Positions 1 to 13,448 of a DNA stretch of 64,000 nucleotides are shown one piece after another (the stretch's first letter is position 1; every line of letters begins with the position of its first letter). The position numbers and the translations under genes are program-made. The notes beneath the pieces were generated by a model. That model did no database searches. It saw nothing but the letters and a program-made list of their open reading frames with translations, and was not told the origin of the DNA. This DNA comes from Nymphaea colorata (lineage: Eukaryota; Streptophyta; Magnoliopsida; Nymphaeales; Nymphaeaceae): assembly GCF_008831285.2 (NCBI RefSeq), contig NC_045150.1, positions 4,106,001 to 4,170,000 on the forward strand, given 5' to 3'.

Positions 1-2814
1 TTAAAGTTTTTCATAGGTTTCTTAAATACACTGCTGCAAGAGCCATTGGTATATATCTTTTGTGTTGTTTACTTGTTTATGTTCATATATGTTTTCTATG
101 TTGTTTCTTTTGTGTTGTTTACTTGTTTATGTTCATATATGTTTTCTATGTTGTTTACTTGTTTATGTTGATATATATATTCTATGTTGTTTATTTGTCA
201 TAAATATTTTTATGTTGTTGACTTGTTTTTCATTTGTTAGTAAGTTTTCTTTGTATATATATATATATATATGCCGTACCCCCGCACCCAAGTGTTTTGA
301 AAATAGTCCGTACACGCACCCGTACCTGTACCCTTGTGACATAGAGTAAACTGCTAAATAGGGGGCATAGCACCTTCTTGTGACTATACTCAAGGCACGA
401 TTATGTGTTCAAGTTTGGTCTAATCCAACTTCTACTCTCATGAAATATATTTGTAGCTAGAAGGCCTGATATGGCTCCCGAGACTTGGGTCTTCCTTTAA
501 TTGCTTAAAATTTTATTCACCATTATTTGCAATGGCAAATAAAAGCAGTTATTTGGGTTATGTTTAAAACTTAAAGCAATATTGCAAAAGGCATATCGTA
601 ACGCGTATTGGTCAGGCTGACCTATATCCAGTATTGTAATGTATCTAAATGTAGGGTAGGGTATTGTACAATTAATGTTTTAATCTAAAAAAATAAAAAA
701 TAGAGAAAAAACCAGAAAAAAATGTATTCCAGAATCCACATAACAAACCCATCACATGTGAAGAACATTCATGATTCATCGTTCATAAATCTTAATATAA
801 CAACAACACATTCAAAAAGAAGAGATCATAGATTCAAAATAACATAATAAGCATCCAACCCAAGTTTAAAGTGTTTTAGATTGCATTACAAGTTCACAAC
901 ATACAAATGTACAATTGTTCACTGTCAAGTGTCAAATATCATGATTATCATCATCATCATTCATCAATCAACACTAATCATCATTATCTTCATCATCATT
1001 TTCTTCATTAATTATTTCAATGTCTTTAAAGAGAATGGTCTCACCAACATATGGGCGATTTTTTGTAGAAAACTAGCAAAACATCCCCCTCTCACAGTTC
1101 TTAGAGACGTTTAGAAAGTGGGAGGGAAAGGCTGTTTTAAAAAAGAAACTACAAAAAAGGGCCTTTGTTTTGTCCCCATATCATATCACACAGGGCGTAT
1201 CATGTATCATAGGTGCACCATATAGGCTTTTCAAACCTAGACAATATGTATTGCATGATACGGGCCCATATCATGTTATATGGATGACATTGCCTTAAAA
1301 TATTATGATCAAGTATAATTAATAGCAATTGTGGTGAATGGAACCAGCAGATCGGATAACTATATTGGATGTTTCAAACAGCGTGCAGAGTCCGCTCTAC
1401 TATTATGACTTCTTGTTTGTACATTCTATCTTAAAATAAAATGGCTTTGACATAGACTGCCACCTATACCTTCATCTTGATGACCTCCATGCTCTTATTT
1501 ATTTGATCTCTTTATTTACGGAGTTTGAACTTTGAAAGTCCTTTATAATCAGATCTTACAAAAACTTTTTTCTCCCAGTATATAGCACTGGAGTTTTTCG
1601 AAGCAGTTCTTAGAGTTTTCAAAAATGTACTTTAGAATGTTGAACTGCTCACAAAAACATGCATGGAAATGGGGAAATTGTTTTATTTTCTCATCATAAT
1701 GAGAACAAGGCAATTATCTACTTTGTGCAACTAGTCCTGGTCCTGGAAAAGAACATTCACAGAAATGGGAAATTGTTTTTTGCCCACCATAATGAGAATA
1801 AGGTGATCATGTACTTGATGCAACCAGATGTGATTACCGCCAGGTGAAGACAGAACTTGGATTTCTATAGAGATGTATAATTTGTTTCAAAAGTGATCAT
1901 TGATTGCAAGATTGGTAATAATGAATATGTTCTAACTTGATAACCAAAGAGGAAGAGCAAGTTGACTCATCATAAAATAACAAAGTCAGGGTACCTTACT
2001 TGTATACCAGGTGATGTTAAAGAAAAACACCCAATGACTTAGACATATATGATGAGGCTCATTCTTTAATTTTCTATTCCCCCTATACTTAAAAACTTAA
2101 CATCTGATCTTGTTAAATGCTATAGATGGTAAACAACATCTCTCGAGGCAAATCCGCAAGGAATTGTCCCAAATTTCCCTTGAATATTGCAAATCAGTTT
2201 GTTTCAAATCCTCGCAAACCCGCAGTTCCCAGATTTACTGGATGGTAACAATAAGGTAAGTAATCAGACAAATAAGCCAATCGGGCCTTGTTGATTTTCA
2301 ATAACTACGAGTAAGCCTGGTTACTAGTTTACCCTCCATTAGGCATCAACCAAGTTTCATCTGATTCCCTACAAGCACAAGCTGATGTTAGGCTTGACTT
2401 ATTAGGAAAGCAGAAATCATCCTATGATGAAGGGAACGTACTCAAGTCCATCTAAGTAATGCTTAATTACTTTAAATGATAAAGTAAAGAAATGATCTAC
2501 CAACCGTATCTGAAGACATGCTCCATAACCGATTTATGTACATACCACATATGTGTCATGTGTGTGTGTGTGTTTGTATCCACAACCAGGGATACATGGG
2601 CTTGGCCAAGCTGAACAGCTACTGTTCAGATTTGGCTTATTTGGCAACAAGCTGATAAGGAGCTGAATCGGAGATTTTTCCCTTTATTCGGTAAATCATG
2701 AATGAGATCATTTCTTATCCAAGATCCATAAAATTTTGGCTTCATTCATCAGCAGGAGTGAAACCAAAGCAGAAAATGTGACTACTAGAAGAGTGGGCTA
2801 ATGTGAAGACTTAC
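1..2814 (-). other. CDPK third intron (5' part) or downstream DNA, no exon seen
   Basis: This stretch follows the GTAAG splice donor that closes the last visible CDPK exon at 2815. I looked on the minus strand for the EF-hand exons expected next in a CDPK and found none, so they lie beyond the left edge or are lost. The DNA is AT-rich. It has T-rich near-repeats of a Tgt-tactTG type at 60-240, a short TA run near 257-272, and a patch at 1170-1290 with repeated TATCAT/GATAC words that recalls the MITE at 15880-16246. No gene is supported. Confidence 0.55.
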
Positions 2815-4343
2815 CCTCAAAGCCATCTTCTTAAGTTTATTCATGGCAGAGAACTGCTTCAATCGCGAAATTACGGTTGAATCAAGAGGCTTGTCCAAGG
2901 CGACATTGTCATCAACGATCCACGGGTGACCTATCAAAAGAGAAAGGCAACACAAGATCAAGAAACCCGCCCAATTGTCAATGCAAGCATTCAGAATGGA
3001 TTAACGCGGTCACATCTCATCCCATTAGAAAACGAGACAAGTCTACTTACTTAGAACTTGGCGAGCAGTAAACCTCTTCTTGGGATTCCTAGTGAGCATA
3101 TTGCGAATGAGATCTTTCGCACTTTCAGAAATGCCGGGCCATGGCTCCGATTGGAAATCTAACTGGCCTTGAAGAATCTGTCTGAATATCCCCTGTTCAG
3201 TTTCTTGAGATACCAAGAAGAAAGAACAATAAAAACCACAAACAGAAACAACAAAATCGACAGCAATATACGTGAAGGGCAAGTGATCAATCAAAAAGAG
3301 AAGAAGAGAAAGAACGAGAAATTGAACGAACACCATAACATTTTCATATATGAAGAGTCCCCAAAACCCAATTTCTCAAAACCCTTTTTTCCTTTTTTTC
3401 TTCGTTAATTTGTTAGAGAAGATCGAAGAAGAAGCAGAAGCAAACGGTAAGCTAAGGAAGGCAGGAAGGTGGTACCTGCCCAGAAAGGCGGGACTCCAGA
3501 CAGCAAGATGTAAAGAATGACGCCCGCGCTCCAGACGTCCGCCTCTGGCCCGTAATGCTTCTTAAGCACCTCGGGAGCTACATAGTATGGGCTGCCCACG
3601 ACGTCGAAGAAGACGTCGCCGGGCTTGTAGAAGACGGAGAGCCCGAAATCGATCGTCTTAAGAGGGGCTTCTTCGCGGGCGTCCGCGAAGAGGAAGTTCT
3701 CCGGCTTGAGGTCTCGGTGCATCACGCCGGAGGAATGGCAGGCCTCGACGACGCCGACGATGGTCCGGATGAGCCCGGCGGCCTTGCGCTCGCTGTAGTG
3801 TCCCTTCTGGATGATCCGGTCGAAGAGCTCCCCGCCGGCGCACAGCTCCATCACAAGGTGGACGAACAGCGCGTCCTCGTAGGCGCCCACGATGGTGACG
3901 ACGTTGGGGTGGTCCCGGAGGTGGCGCATTATCTCCACCTCCCTCCGGACGTCCTCGTAATCCTCCGGGCAGATGAGCTTCCGCTTGGGAATGGACTTGC
4001 AGGCGAACTGCTCGCCAGTGACCTTGTGGACGCAGAAGTAGGTGGTGCCGAACTGTCCCTGACCTAGCTTCTTCCCTATCTTGTACACGTCCCTCACGTT
4101 CTCCGTCGCCTGTAGAAGGACGCGCCCGCGGGTCAGAGGAGGATGAGGCGCATGAACCGTCGTGCTGCTGCTCGTTGTTGCTGCTGGTTGTGTTTGCGGT
4201 TGTGGTTGTGGTTGTGCTTGTCCTTGTGCTTGTTGTTGTGGTGGTGGCGTGGATGCCGCAGCCGTGGTGGCAGCGCCACCAGTGGCCGAACGGCCGTCAT
4301 CCGCAGGATTGCCGGTGGGTCTCTTCGTCATTCCGCCTGCCAA
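2815..4343 (-). CDS. CPK: calcium-dependent protein kinase, 5' part (3 exons; EF hands outside window)
   Basis: Serine/threonine kinase activated by calcium through C-terminal EF hands. Visible exons are 3476-4343, 3051-3203 and 2815-2930, with GT-AG introns of 272 and 120 bp and matching phases, giving 379 residues. Residues 1-75 are a Q/P/T-rich low-complexity leader. The kinase domain starts near 87: Gly loop GQGQFG 94-99, catalytic Lys116, HRD 209-211, DFG 232-234 and APE 256-258. The pseudosubstrate/autoinhibitory junction ends with [10 protein letters not shown] at 370-379, exactly where CDPK genes normally continue into the calmodulin-like domain, but that part is absent. The motifs [12 protein letters not shown] and WAETEQGIF suggest a group I CDPK (CPK1/2/5/6 type, by memory of the family). 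Unlike many CDPKs the protein starts MAGG or MTKR, not MG-x-x-C, so N-myristoylation is not indicated. Exon 1 is strongly GC-rich against AT-rich surroundings. A second in-frame ATG lies 12 bases downstream of the chosen start. Confidence 0.9.
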
Positions 4344-4991
4344 CCAGAGGATCCCTCTCTTTCTCTCTCTTTGGGCAGACGGCTGATCGATGGTGTTGGT
4401 GCTTGCCCCTGGGTTTTTGCCGTGGGCAGAGGGAGAGAGAAGTCAATCAGTGGACCTTGTCGCGTTCCATGGTCATGGCCGTGACCCGTGAGTGCGTCAT
4501 TCCCATCGCCCCCATGGAAGCCACTCAGAAGCTTCATTTCATGCAGCTCTTCGCCCCCCCTTTACCCTTTCTTTGGTTTTTCTTTTTCCATTTTCGGTCT
4601 CTCATTTATCCGCAATTGACAGATTCATTCCATTTTAGTCTTTTAGTTTTTGATTACCTGATTTTCTACTATCGACGCAATTTTAGATCGTAACAATATT
4701 GAGAAACACTTATCAAGGGTTGGCTTTTTTACTCAATTATGATTTTCTAATAAAAGGCACATTTTTCTTTAAGTACATTAGCCTCAAACTTTTTTGACTT
4801 TTTACTCAATTACATTTTTATCCAGACTAGATTTTGCTATTTTTAGATGCAGCTTGAGGTAAAAATGCAATTCAGTGATGAAGAATTACAGATTTTGTTA
4901 ATATATTTGACTTCAAAAAAATATATTGGAAAATTTTAACAATAACAGATCCGTTTCTATTAATAAATTTAAATTTAGAAACTTGGTTGGA

Positions 4992-5125
4992 ATGCTTGGG
5001 TATGAAACTGTCAATTGTAGGGAAACAGGACGTATATTTCAATATTGCCTATAAGAAATGCTGGGGTATGAAGCCGTCAATTGTAGGAAAACAGCCAACA
5101 GGACGTATATTTCAATATTGCCTAT
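4992..5125 (+). repeat. two-copy tandem duplication (about 66 bp unit)
   Basis: Two adjacent near-identical units begin at about 4992 and 5058. Each runs from ATGCT-GGGTATGAA through GTCAATTGTAGG and ends with CAATATTGCCTATAA. The second copy carries a small insertion around its AACAGCCAACAGG part. This looks like slippage or a local duplication in non-coding DNA with no coding consequence. Confidence 0.8.
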
Positions 5126-5447
5126 AAATAAAGACAAATGTGAATAAAAAATAGACAGGCTTTACTTTTCTCAAAATTTAAATAAAACACTCGAACTTTA
5201 TCCATATTTTTGTTGGAAATGTTTGTTTTTGCGTGCGTAGAAAATTCTCCACTAGTTTATAAACCCCCATAGAGTTTCGTTTATCTTAAAAGTACAACCA
5301 ATTTACAACCAATTGGTTTCCATATTGTTGTTGGAAATTTAATGGTAGGGATGTCAACTACATCATTTGTTTAGTAGTTGCTGAACTTATGAATTATTTA
5401 ATTACAAATATACAAATGGGTGCTAAGTGGAAGGCTGACCGCTGCTT

Positions 5448-5450
<3 letters not shown>

Positions 5451-5486
<36 letters not shown>
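5451..5486. repeat. (TA)n microsatellite
   Basis: An almost pure TA dinucleotide run of about 35 bases between the words CTTCTT and AATGGAATATAC. It is a simple sequence repeat in intergenic DNA. Confidence 0.95.
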
Positions 5487-5489
<3 letters not shown>

Positions 5490-8400
5490 GGAATATACTA
5501 GATGACTCAATAGTTAAAAGTCATAGTTAAATATATCATTAAACAAGTCAACTGTATAAAACGTAAAAAAAATGCGTCTTTTTTTGAAACGCCAAAAAAT
5601 AAAAAAAACACAAAAAATGCATATAATAAGTGTTTAATAAGAGTTTTTTGTGTTTTTCGTATTTTTATTATTTTTTAAATTTTTTAAAGAATTTGCCAAG
5701 ATTTTTTCAGTATATACAACTTTACCATATTATACTCAAAAAATTGTTTACCATATAATACATGTACACATTGTTTGTGACAATGATAATTATATATATA
5801 AAGAGATACTCAACCTTTTAATCAAGATTATTTATATGGAACATATGGATGGTTAAGAGAAAAATAAGAAAAGAATATGTGACTTAATATTAAACAATAA
5901 AAATATCAGTCACATTTTTTTTCTTATTTTGCTCGTAATCGTCTATCGTGTTGAATAGAATGGCCTTGATTAGATGGCAGTATGGTTATGAAAAGTTAAA
6001 ATCACCATTTAGTTTCTTCTATATGAATTGAAATCAACCAATTACCGCTGTAACGGGATTATTATTCTTTATTATATATCGATACAAACCATTGAAAAAT
6101 ATGCATTTGGACGTTCTTGATAGACATTGAAAACACGATTAGAAAGATGCATCACATTTAATGCGTCTCACTCTTTTAAGTTATCTAAATAGGCAAAGCA
6201 ATTAACATGGCAAAGTCCGATAGAAAATTATTTAAAGATTTTAGCCAAAATGTCCGGATACAAGACAAGTTACAATAAATGCACTCAATTGTTCATATTC
6301 AAAATGATTCAAAGTGTTGCTTTCCACGTAATTGCTGCTAGTAGCGTCGGATTTGAGATCCGAGACTGATCTCAATGAAAGGAGAAATTCACTGAAGATG
6401 ATAACTACAGAAACATATACACAACTACTGATTAGAAGATAAAATTACATCTCACAAATGCATATTAATTATAACATAAAAACAATTTCTAGTCTTAATG
6501 GGTAAAGAAGACTATAGATTCACAGGTTTAAGATCCCCATGAATTTGAATTGTTCGCAAATCCATTTGATTGATGCGAGATGGAGGTATTATGCACCATG
6601 CACTATTTTTTATTATTTTAAAACATTTTTTAAAGTTTAAGTACATTTTTTATTATATATATATTTTCTATTTTCCAAAAAAAATTTGCAATTTTGTAAC
6701 TAATTCAGCTTAATCGTTGAATCTATTGATTCCGAGATTCGAGTTCATCTTTAGTATAATTTTCTTCACACATCACTATATATATTAGTGCCCAGGTACA
6801 ACACTTGGCAAGTACCAACAAATAGTAATATTAAAAATTTTGGAAGATTTTGTTCTAGTAATATTAAAAAATTTTAAAAGAAAAGTGAAAAATAAAAACT
6901 TGTGAAAATATTTTAAAAATAATCTTACAAGGGCATGTGACACGTTCAAATCAGCCAACGAATGGTTGGCCACATTGAATCAGCCGATTCAGGCCGCTGC
7001 TTAAAAGATTCTTCACCATAATATTAAGAAAATGGGTTGAAATTAAAAAATTGTGGTTGTGGGGGATGTTTATCCCACTTATAGTTTTATAGGACATGGA
7101 TCAATTGGGTGAGAGGAAAGGAGTAAAACCTTTTGTTTTTCTTGTCAATGAATCCAATGTAGTTACTGTATCATTTTGTAGCTATGTGGCCCATGGCTTT
7201 TTTTTTCTTTTTTTTTTGATCTTCACAGTACAACCCCCTTTATTTTTCTTGACAGCATAATTGTACTTTTGTTTGGTCGGGCTAATTGGTGCACTAGCGA
7301 CACGTCTCTTGTTCGATTCCAAATAAAGGTATAGATGAGATAAAGGTACCATGATTTTAGATATAATAACATGTTGACCTAATACTTGGTTTGAATTCTA
7401 ATGCAGTTTGGCTTGCACTCGAAAGGTTTGAAGTAAAATAATTAGGCTGCTTTTGATAATCTTGGATCTTATATATAAAGCTGCATAAAAATATGTGTTT
7501 TGAAAGATCCTCAGTTTAACTTCATTAGAACTCATACTATATGTTAAAAACCATGAATTTAAGGTTAGATTGAGAGAGGGGGTCCGATCTTAAATTCATG
7601 AATCATCACGGATATGAGATTTGTAGTGAAACAAATGATGTAAGTAGATAAGATATCTAATAAAAAAGAAGGATATGAAGAAAAAGTTAGCATATAATTA
7701 AGAAATCGAATCAAATTTAAAGTTAAGAAATGGCATTTGGTTAGATTCAGATTTATATTTTAAAATTAATAAAAACAAAAGACAAATGTAAAAAAGTTGT
7801 TGAAATATAAAAAAAATATCAAAAATCTAAAGGTGACACTCTGGAATTGGCTACCAAGTAAGCCTGAGACTGCCCACAATTGGTCCAAGGTTTTGATTTT
7901 TTTTTTACCTCGGTAAAAATTTGTTGTGCTTCCACGCTTATTGCCTTTGGCTTACAGCACAATCCGTCCAATCGATTTTTCCAACGCAATTTTTTTTTTT
8001 TTCCGAACCACTTCATGCGATCTCATTCAACCCTTCCCAGAGAGGTTCGTGCGTAAAAAGCCAAAACATTATATTCTCTCCGCGTAATGCGTGGAAAGTC
8101 GAGCACGATAAAGAAAGGGTCCACAAATTAATATAAAAAAAAAATATGGGGACATGAAATTTGGAGTTTCCTCGTCGTCCAAAAGAGAGGAAGGGGGATG
8201 TCAGAAAATTTTGCGTCAACCGTAGCTCGCAACTTCAGGATATATATATATATTATGAATAAAAATAATAAATAAAAACAATAATAAGAAATGTGTTGAA
8301 AGAGTATAAAGAATATTTGATCGTATTGTCTAACAAAAACGAAACGCCTCACTTTTTTCTCACCTCCTGAGGTTTGTTTTTGGTACTTTAAGAAAAATGC

Positions 8401-10860
8401 ATATTGACATTTTTTTTTTTTTGTAGTAAAAAAACATTAAGACATTTAAATTTGAAACAAAAACTGATTGCCTACGACCTCACATATGTCAACCGCTGCT
8501 TTGAAGATAACAATAAAAAATGAATGTGGATTAACCCAAAATGTCCATCATTTTTTTCGTTCTATTTTTTTTTTCAACAGTATGTCGTGATGGATTAACG
8601 AATGAGTAATTGTAGATCGCAAGATTACATATTATATATATCAAATAATATATTTTGACAAACATAAAAGATGGCGTGACTTTTAAACCACATCAAATAG
8701 GCGCTAAAGTTTTGCACTAATGCTCATCCATAGGAACTTCAAAAGCGATGAAAAAATGACAAATATGACCCTTATAAAATATAATTATCTCTTAAAAAAA
8801 GCATAAAAAGAAAATTCGTCGCCGCTTGTGCCGGGTCAACCTGATCAAACCAATGCGATGCATAAAGAGAATTCAACGCCGCATGACAACTTCATAGATG
8901 TCTTCAGACCCTTATAAATTATATTTTTTACCTTTAATTGCTTGAGCGTGGTTACAATATAACGGTGCCTTCGAGTTATTTTCATCGTTTTCAAAAAGGA
9001 TATTTTAGTCATTGTCTATTTATATCTTTACTTTGACGTTAGGACCCAAGCACACGTATTCAAAAAAGATATTTTAGTCATTGTATATTTATATACGTAC
9101 TTTGATTAGGTTCGACCCGACTACCCAACAACTAAGTTAGGGCTCGGTTTGGCTTGGTTTGATTAAAATTAAAAATAATATTTTTAATATAAAATAATAT
9201 ATAAACATAATTAATCATAATACTTTATATATATATATATATATCAAGTAAATAATATTAAAAATAAGTTATTGGACCGAGTTGAGCCCACTGAACTGGG
9301 CAGACAATTTATGAGGCCTGCTCGGTGCCCAATTTTTTAGGTCTAATCCTGCACAAATCTCCCATCTGTTGTCATTTTGAGAAAGTGTTTTTCTCCCTTC
9401 ATTTAACACATTTGCCCGTGTTAGGATCCGAAGGTATAAGCTCCAGCACACTATGGCTTATTGGTAGATGTCTAATCCCGAAAAATCTTCATTAAATTGT
9501 ACATAATAAATTGTTATACATATCGATTTTGATTCTCTTTTCTTTTCTATTTACTTCACTTTACAATTGAAGGATTGTTTGCAGCATGCCGCAAAAAATG
9601 AAAGAGTGAGACGCGTTTTTGAAAATTTTGGAGAGATTAAGAGCTTGGGCTGCTAGGAAATGATAGGGAATATCGAGCAACCAACAGCGTCAGCAAAGGG
9701 AAAAAGAAGCAAGACCAAGTCATCTGAACCCACAGATGACCAAGTCCAGTCAAAACCCATTCAAATAGCAGCCTACCCATATTGACCTTTCTAAACTTTT
9801 AGCAGACTTGGACTTTTACCCATAAAACAAAACAAGTATGGCAGAGGAAAAAAATAATGTCCAAATGTGTTTTTGGATGACACCTTCCAAAAAAAATTGT
9901 TTTGTGAAGAACAGGTTTTGAGAGAAAATGATTTTTTAATTATTTTTTTTAGAATTGTTTTGGGTTTTTAGGTGACATGCACCCACAACCCAGTTTTTTT
10001 TATATTAAATAATCAGCTGGGGGAATGGAGGGCAGGTTGTCCAATTTCTTTCAAAAAATTAGGTTTTGCCAAAATTGGGTTTCTGTCAAACTTAGTTTTA
10101 ATGCAGCCCACACATTTCAAAAACACCAAAATGCAAAACCATGTTTTAAAGTAAGTTACTGGCATGAAAAAGTTTGAAACAACCACGTTTTTGAAAATGC
10201 TGTAAGCTGAGCTGCCTATTCGATTCAGCTGACTTGGCTAAAGATATTTCTCAAATCATTTACCCAAAAACTAAAAAAATTGTATAAAATTAATTAAAAA
10301 CGAAAAGCTCTTAAAATATACTAAAAAAATAATTCAGACTTGACACGCGGCACTCTTGCGTTTGGCTGGAGAATCGAATCGGTTTGCCGGTGATTAGATT
10401 TGAATCAGCCGATTCACCCAGCATTTGAGGGAATGGAATCAAGGGTTTAGATGACAATGGTTTATATATTGTCCAACAAGAATTCAAATCTGGATCGGAT
10501 CGGTTCAGTTAAGTTAGAAAATTTGATCCAAACAAATCAGATAAATGGCTACATTGATTGGACCCTATCATTCTACAGTTCCTGATCAGCTGGATCTCTG
10601 TCCCCACAATTCCTCTTTCTAGAGCTATTAATAACCTCACATGTTGCTTTGACCCGATGAACTTTTCTCCTTTCAATAAAAATCAACAAGGAAAAGCCAT
10701 GAAAGCAAGAGATATATATGTGACATTGGCTGGCAGAAAAAGTCCACGAAAGTAGTAGGAATTCTATGAAAACTTTGTCAAAAAGGTTCATTAAATGCTG
10801 TCATAGATGTCGCTTTGAAAATTAAGGCAGAAAATATGGACAAGAAAAATCATAGGGATT

Positions 10861-11225
10861 TTAATTGATTAGATTTGAATAAGATATACTCTTAACTATA
10901 TGTACTTTTTCGGATATTCGTGTATTCATATTCAAATTTCGATTCAAACTGAAATCCGATTTCGCAATCCAAAATCCAAATTTTATATTCATATCTGATT
11001 TCGAATCCGAATTTTGAACCTTAACTAACCAATTATCATAATGTAAGAGCATTGAATAAAGATATTTATTTAAAACTAAATGCAATCCCAATCCAATCCA
11101 AATCCAGTGGATATTCAAATCTGAATCCAAGCGGATATCATTCCTTAAATTTGAATCTAATTTCTTAACCGGACTTTAACTTTTTGTCCATATCCGAAAT
11201 TTTTTCGGAACAGTTCGATTAAATA
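10861..11225 (+). repeat. dispersed repeat rich in GGATAT / CCGAAT words (copy 1)
   Basis: AT-rich sequence with repeated ATCCGA, TCGGATATTCG and AATCCAAATCC words. It contains the diagnostic word TAAGAGCATTG followed by TATTTATTTAAAACTA. The same words in the same order occur on the opposite strand at 59440-59880, so this is one dispersed repeat family present twice in the window in inverted orientation. I see no terminal repeats or coding frame. The class is unknown, probably a non-autonomous transposable element. Confidence 0.6.
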
Positions 11226-13028
11226 TCTTCCTTGTATATATTTTGTAATCTTGATATAACTTTGAGAAACATGCACAATAAAAATATTGAAAAAAAATCT
11301 TCATATGGTGCCCTTTTTTTTTTTAAATAACAAGAATAGTGACACCAGGTCGAGAAACGGAGGAAAAGATAACATGAAGATAACTGATGTTTGGACAGAT
11401 AACAAAAATCACTGCCCAACTTTAAAAAATTACCAAATTGGCACCCAAATTTTGAGAAAAAAGTACTAAAAAAGGCCCTCCAAACAGAAAACATTAATTT
11501 TTTTATATAACTTGTTAAAAGTATAGAAAACATTAATTTTTTATATAAAATCATTAAAATGGTCCGGATTGGAATGCTCATGTGAAGAGGGTAGTCCCAG
11601 CAGAATGAACTGCGCCTGGTTTGGTCTGACCTCAAAAATAGGTCGATCGCATAAACTTCAAAAATAGGTCAATAAGATCTGTCTTTTTAAAAAAAGACAA
11701 CAAAACGAGAAGAAACTCCAAAAAGGAAACACGATGAAAATACATTTTTTAAATGTTCTTTTCACATTTTTTTGCATTTTTGTTTATGCATTTTGTTTTT
11801 GGAAGTGTTTTTTCTAAACTTTTTAAATTCCATCGGATTTTTCTTAAAAAAACAACTTTACCATATTACACCCGAAAAAACCATGCTTTTCGAAACCTAC
11901 ACATGATATTTGTGACTATGGCCTCAAGTTACCACAAGGGTTATCTCTGCAAAGTTGGAAGAATAACAGGAGAAATGCTCTTTGTTGGAGGAATTGGAGC
12001 AAAAAGAAACTGCTGACACTTTTCACACCTTGATCACTATGTAAGGTTCTCACTAGCTGGCAATCAACTCAAGCTGGTCCAGTTGGGTGGACAAGGTCTA
12101 GGGAGAATGGGCTCTGGTCCTACATTTGTTTGGACCATATAAAGTCTGCATGTCAAGAGAAAGTGGGACCAATTCATTTGAGGACAATGTGGGCTTAGGT
12201 ATAGACAAGTTCACAAAATAAAGATTGAAGATGGGTTGTGGATGATCTACTTTGATGAATTTGGGCTCATCAGGCGTCTTGAGATCCAAATCCATATTTA
12301 GCAGATCCAGATAAGAGGTGGGTGTAACATGGGCATTGGGTATAACATAGGCTTATGTGGGTTTTGATCATGTGAATGTGTAGCGGAATCCAACTAAGTG
12401 GATTGCCACCTTTTGAGGGCTGCCATCAATGTCTTCTCGCCCTTGACCAACTCCAAGTTTGGATTGAGTAGTTGGGTAATTGGATTTGGGTTAGTTAAAG
12501 GATCCAATGTAAGCTTGGATCTCTTTATGTTCTTGGTGCTTCAATGTGCCTCAAATACCCAAAGCAGCTTTTTGGACATTACCTGCTCCTCATATGGTAA
12601 CAAACTCAAGTTCAGGGGAATTAAGATCTTAGAACTTGAGGAATAAGGAGAGATGTGTTTGGAGGATGGGTTGAAGCAGGTCGTGGACAAGGTACACTTG
12701 CTCTTGGTTCGTCGAACTGGGATCCGGTGTGGTGATGTTTAGGATTTGGTCTTGGAAAAATCAGGAGTTTATGCTTTAGTAGTTACCAATCCATTCAACT
12801 GGGGTTAGAATGAAACACATTACCAAACACACCTTAAAAATAGCCTTTATTGTGTTTACGTTTTGCTTAAAAACTTGCTGTTATGATCTCCATAGTCTTA
12901 CGATTCACTTCGTTTCATCATACAAACATTCCGATTGAGTTGGTTCAGTGGAAAGAAGAATTTGAACCGTCAAGCTCTCAAAGAAGGCATAGCCTAAGTC
13001 ACGGCCGCTGCAATTTGCTTTCTCTGGC

Positions 13029-13410
13029 ATGGGCAATTGTAGCAGGAGGAGCAAAGAAGAACTGCCCTTAAACCCCCGTGCTGTTGATCATTCAATGCAA
13101 CTAAAGGTGGCAGTAGCCATAAAGATTTTGATGTTGATCAAGCCAAGTTCAGTGCACTCTCCTTTGTCCTGGATCTTCTCCAAGCAAACAACCCAGAAAA
13201 GTACACCAAAGAGCGTTCCTGCAGGATTCCCACTCAGTAACTGCCTCTTCCCCACCACGACGAAGCGTGTGAAATTAAATGGAAACACAGAAACAGAAAA
13301 CCAAGAAAAGACAGCAACTATGGTGCGTACAATGAGATTGCGTCTGGAGTTTCTCTCTTCTGCGCACTGTTTCTGATTGCTGTTTGGATGTGTTGATGGA
13401 ACATGGTAGA
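13029..13410 (+). pseudogene. possible decayed coding relic, unassigned
   Basis: Starting at an ATG at 13029 (MGNCSRRSKEELPL) there is protein-like text, but it jumps between frames. A second frame from about 13104 reads GGSSHKDFDVDQAKFSALSF and continues with LDLLQANNPEKYTKE. A further shift gives FLQDSHSVTASSPPRRS and then a stop. A hydrophobic tail GVSLLCALFLIAVWMC ends at about 13408. The pieces have protein-like composition but need at least two frame changes and I recognise no family. It may be a frameshifted gene remnant or chance. Confidence 0.25.
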
Positions 13411-13448
13411 ACATAGATCCCGTGTCTCACTCCGATAGTAAATCCTTG

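Noticed and set aside
3555-4067. 170-codon open frame on the plus strand opposite the CDPK kinase exon
   Set aside because: It is the antisense shadow of the GC-rich kinase exon, whose minus-strand translation has all kinase motifs.
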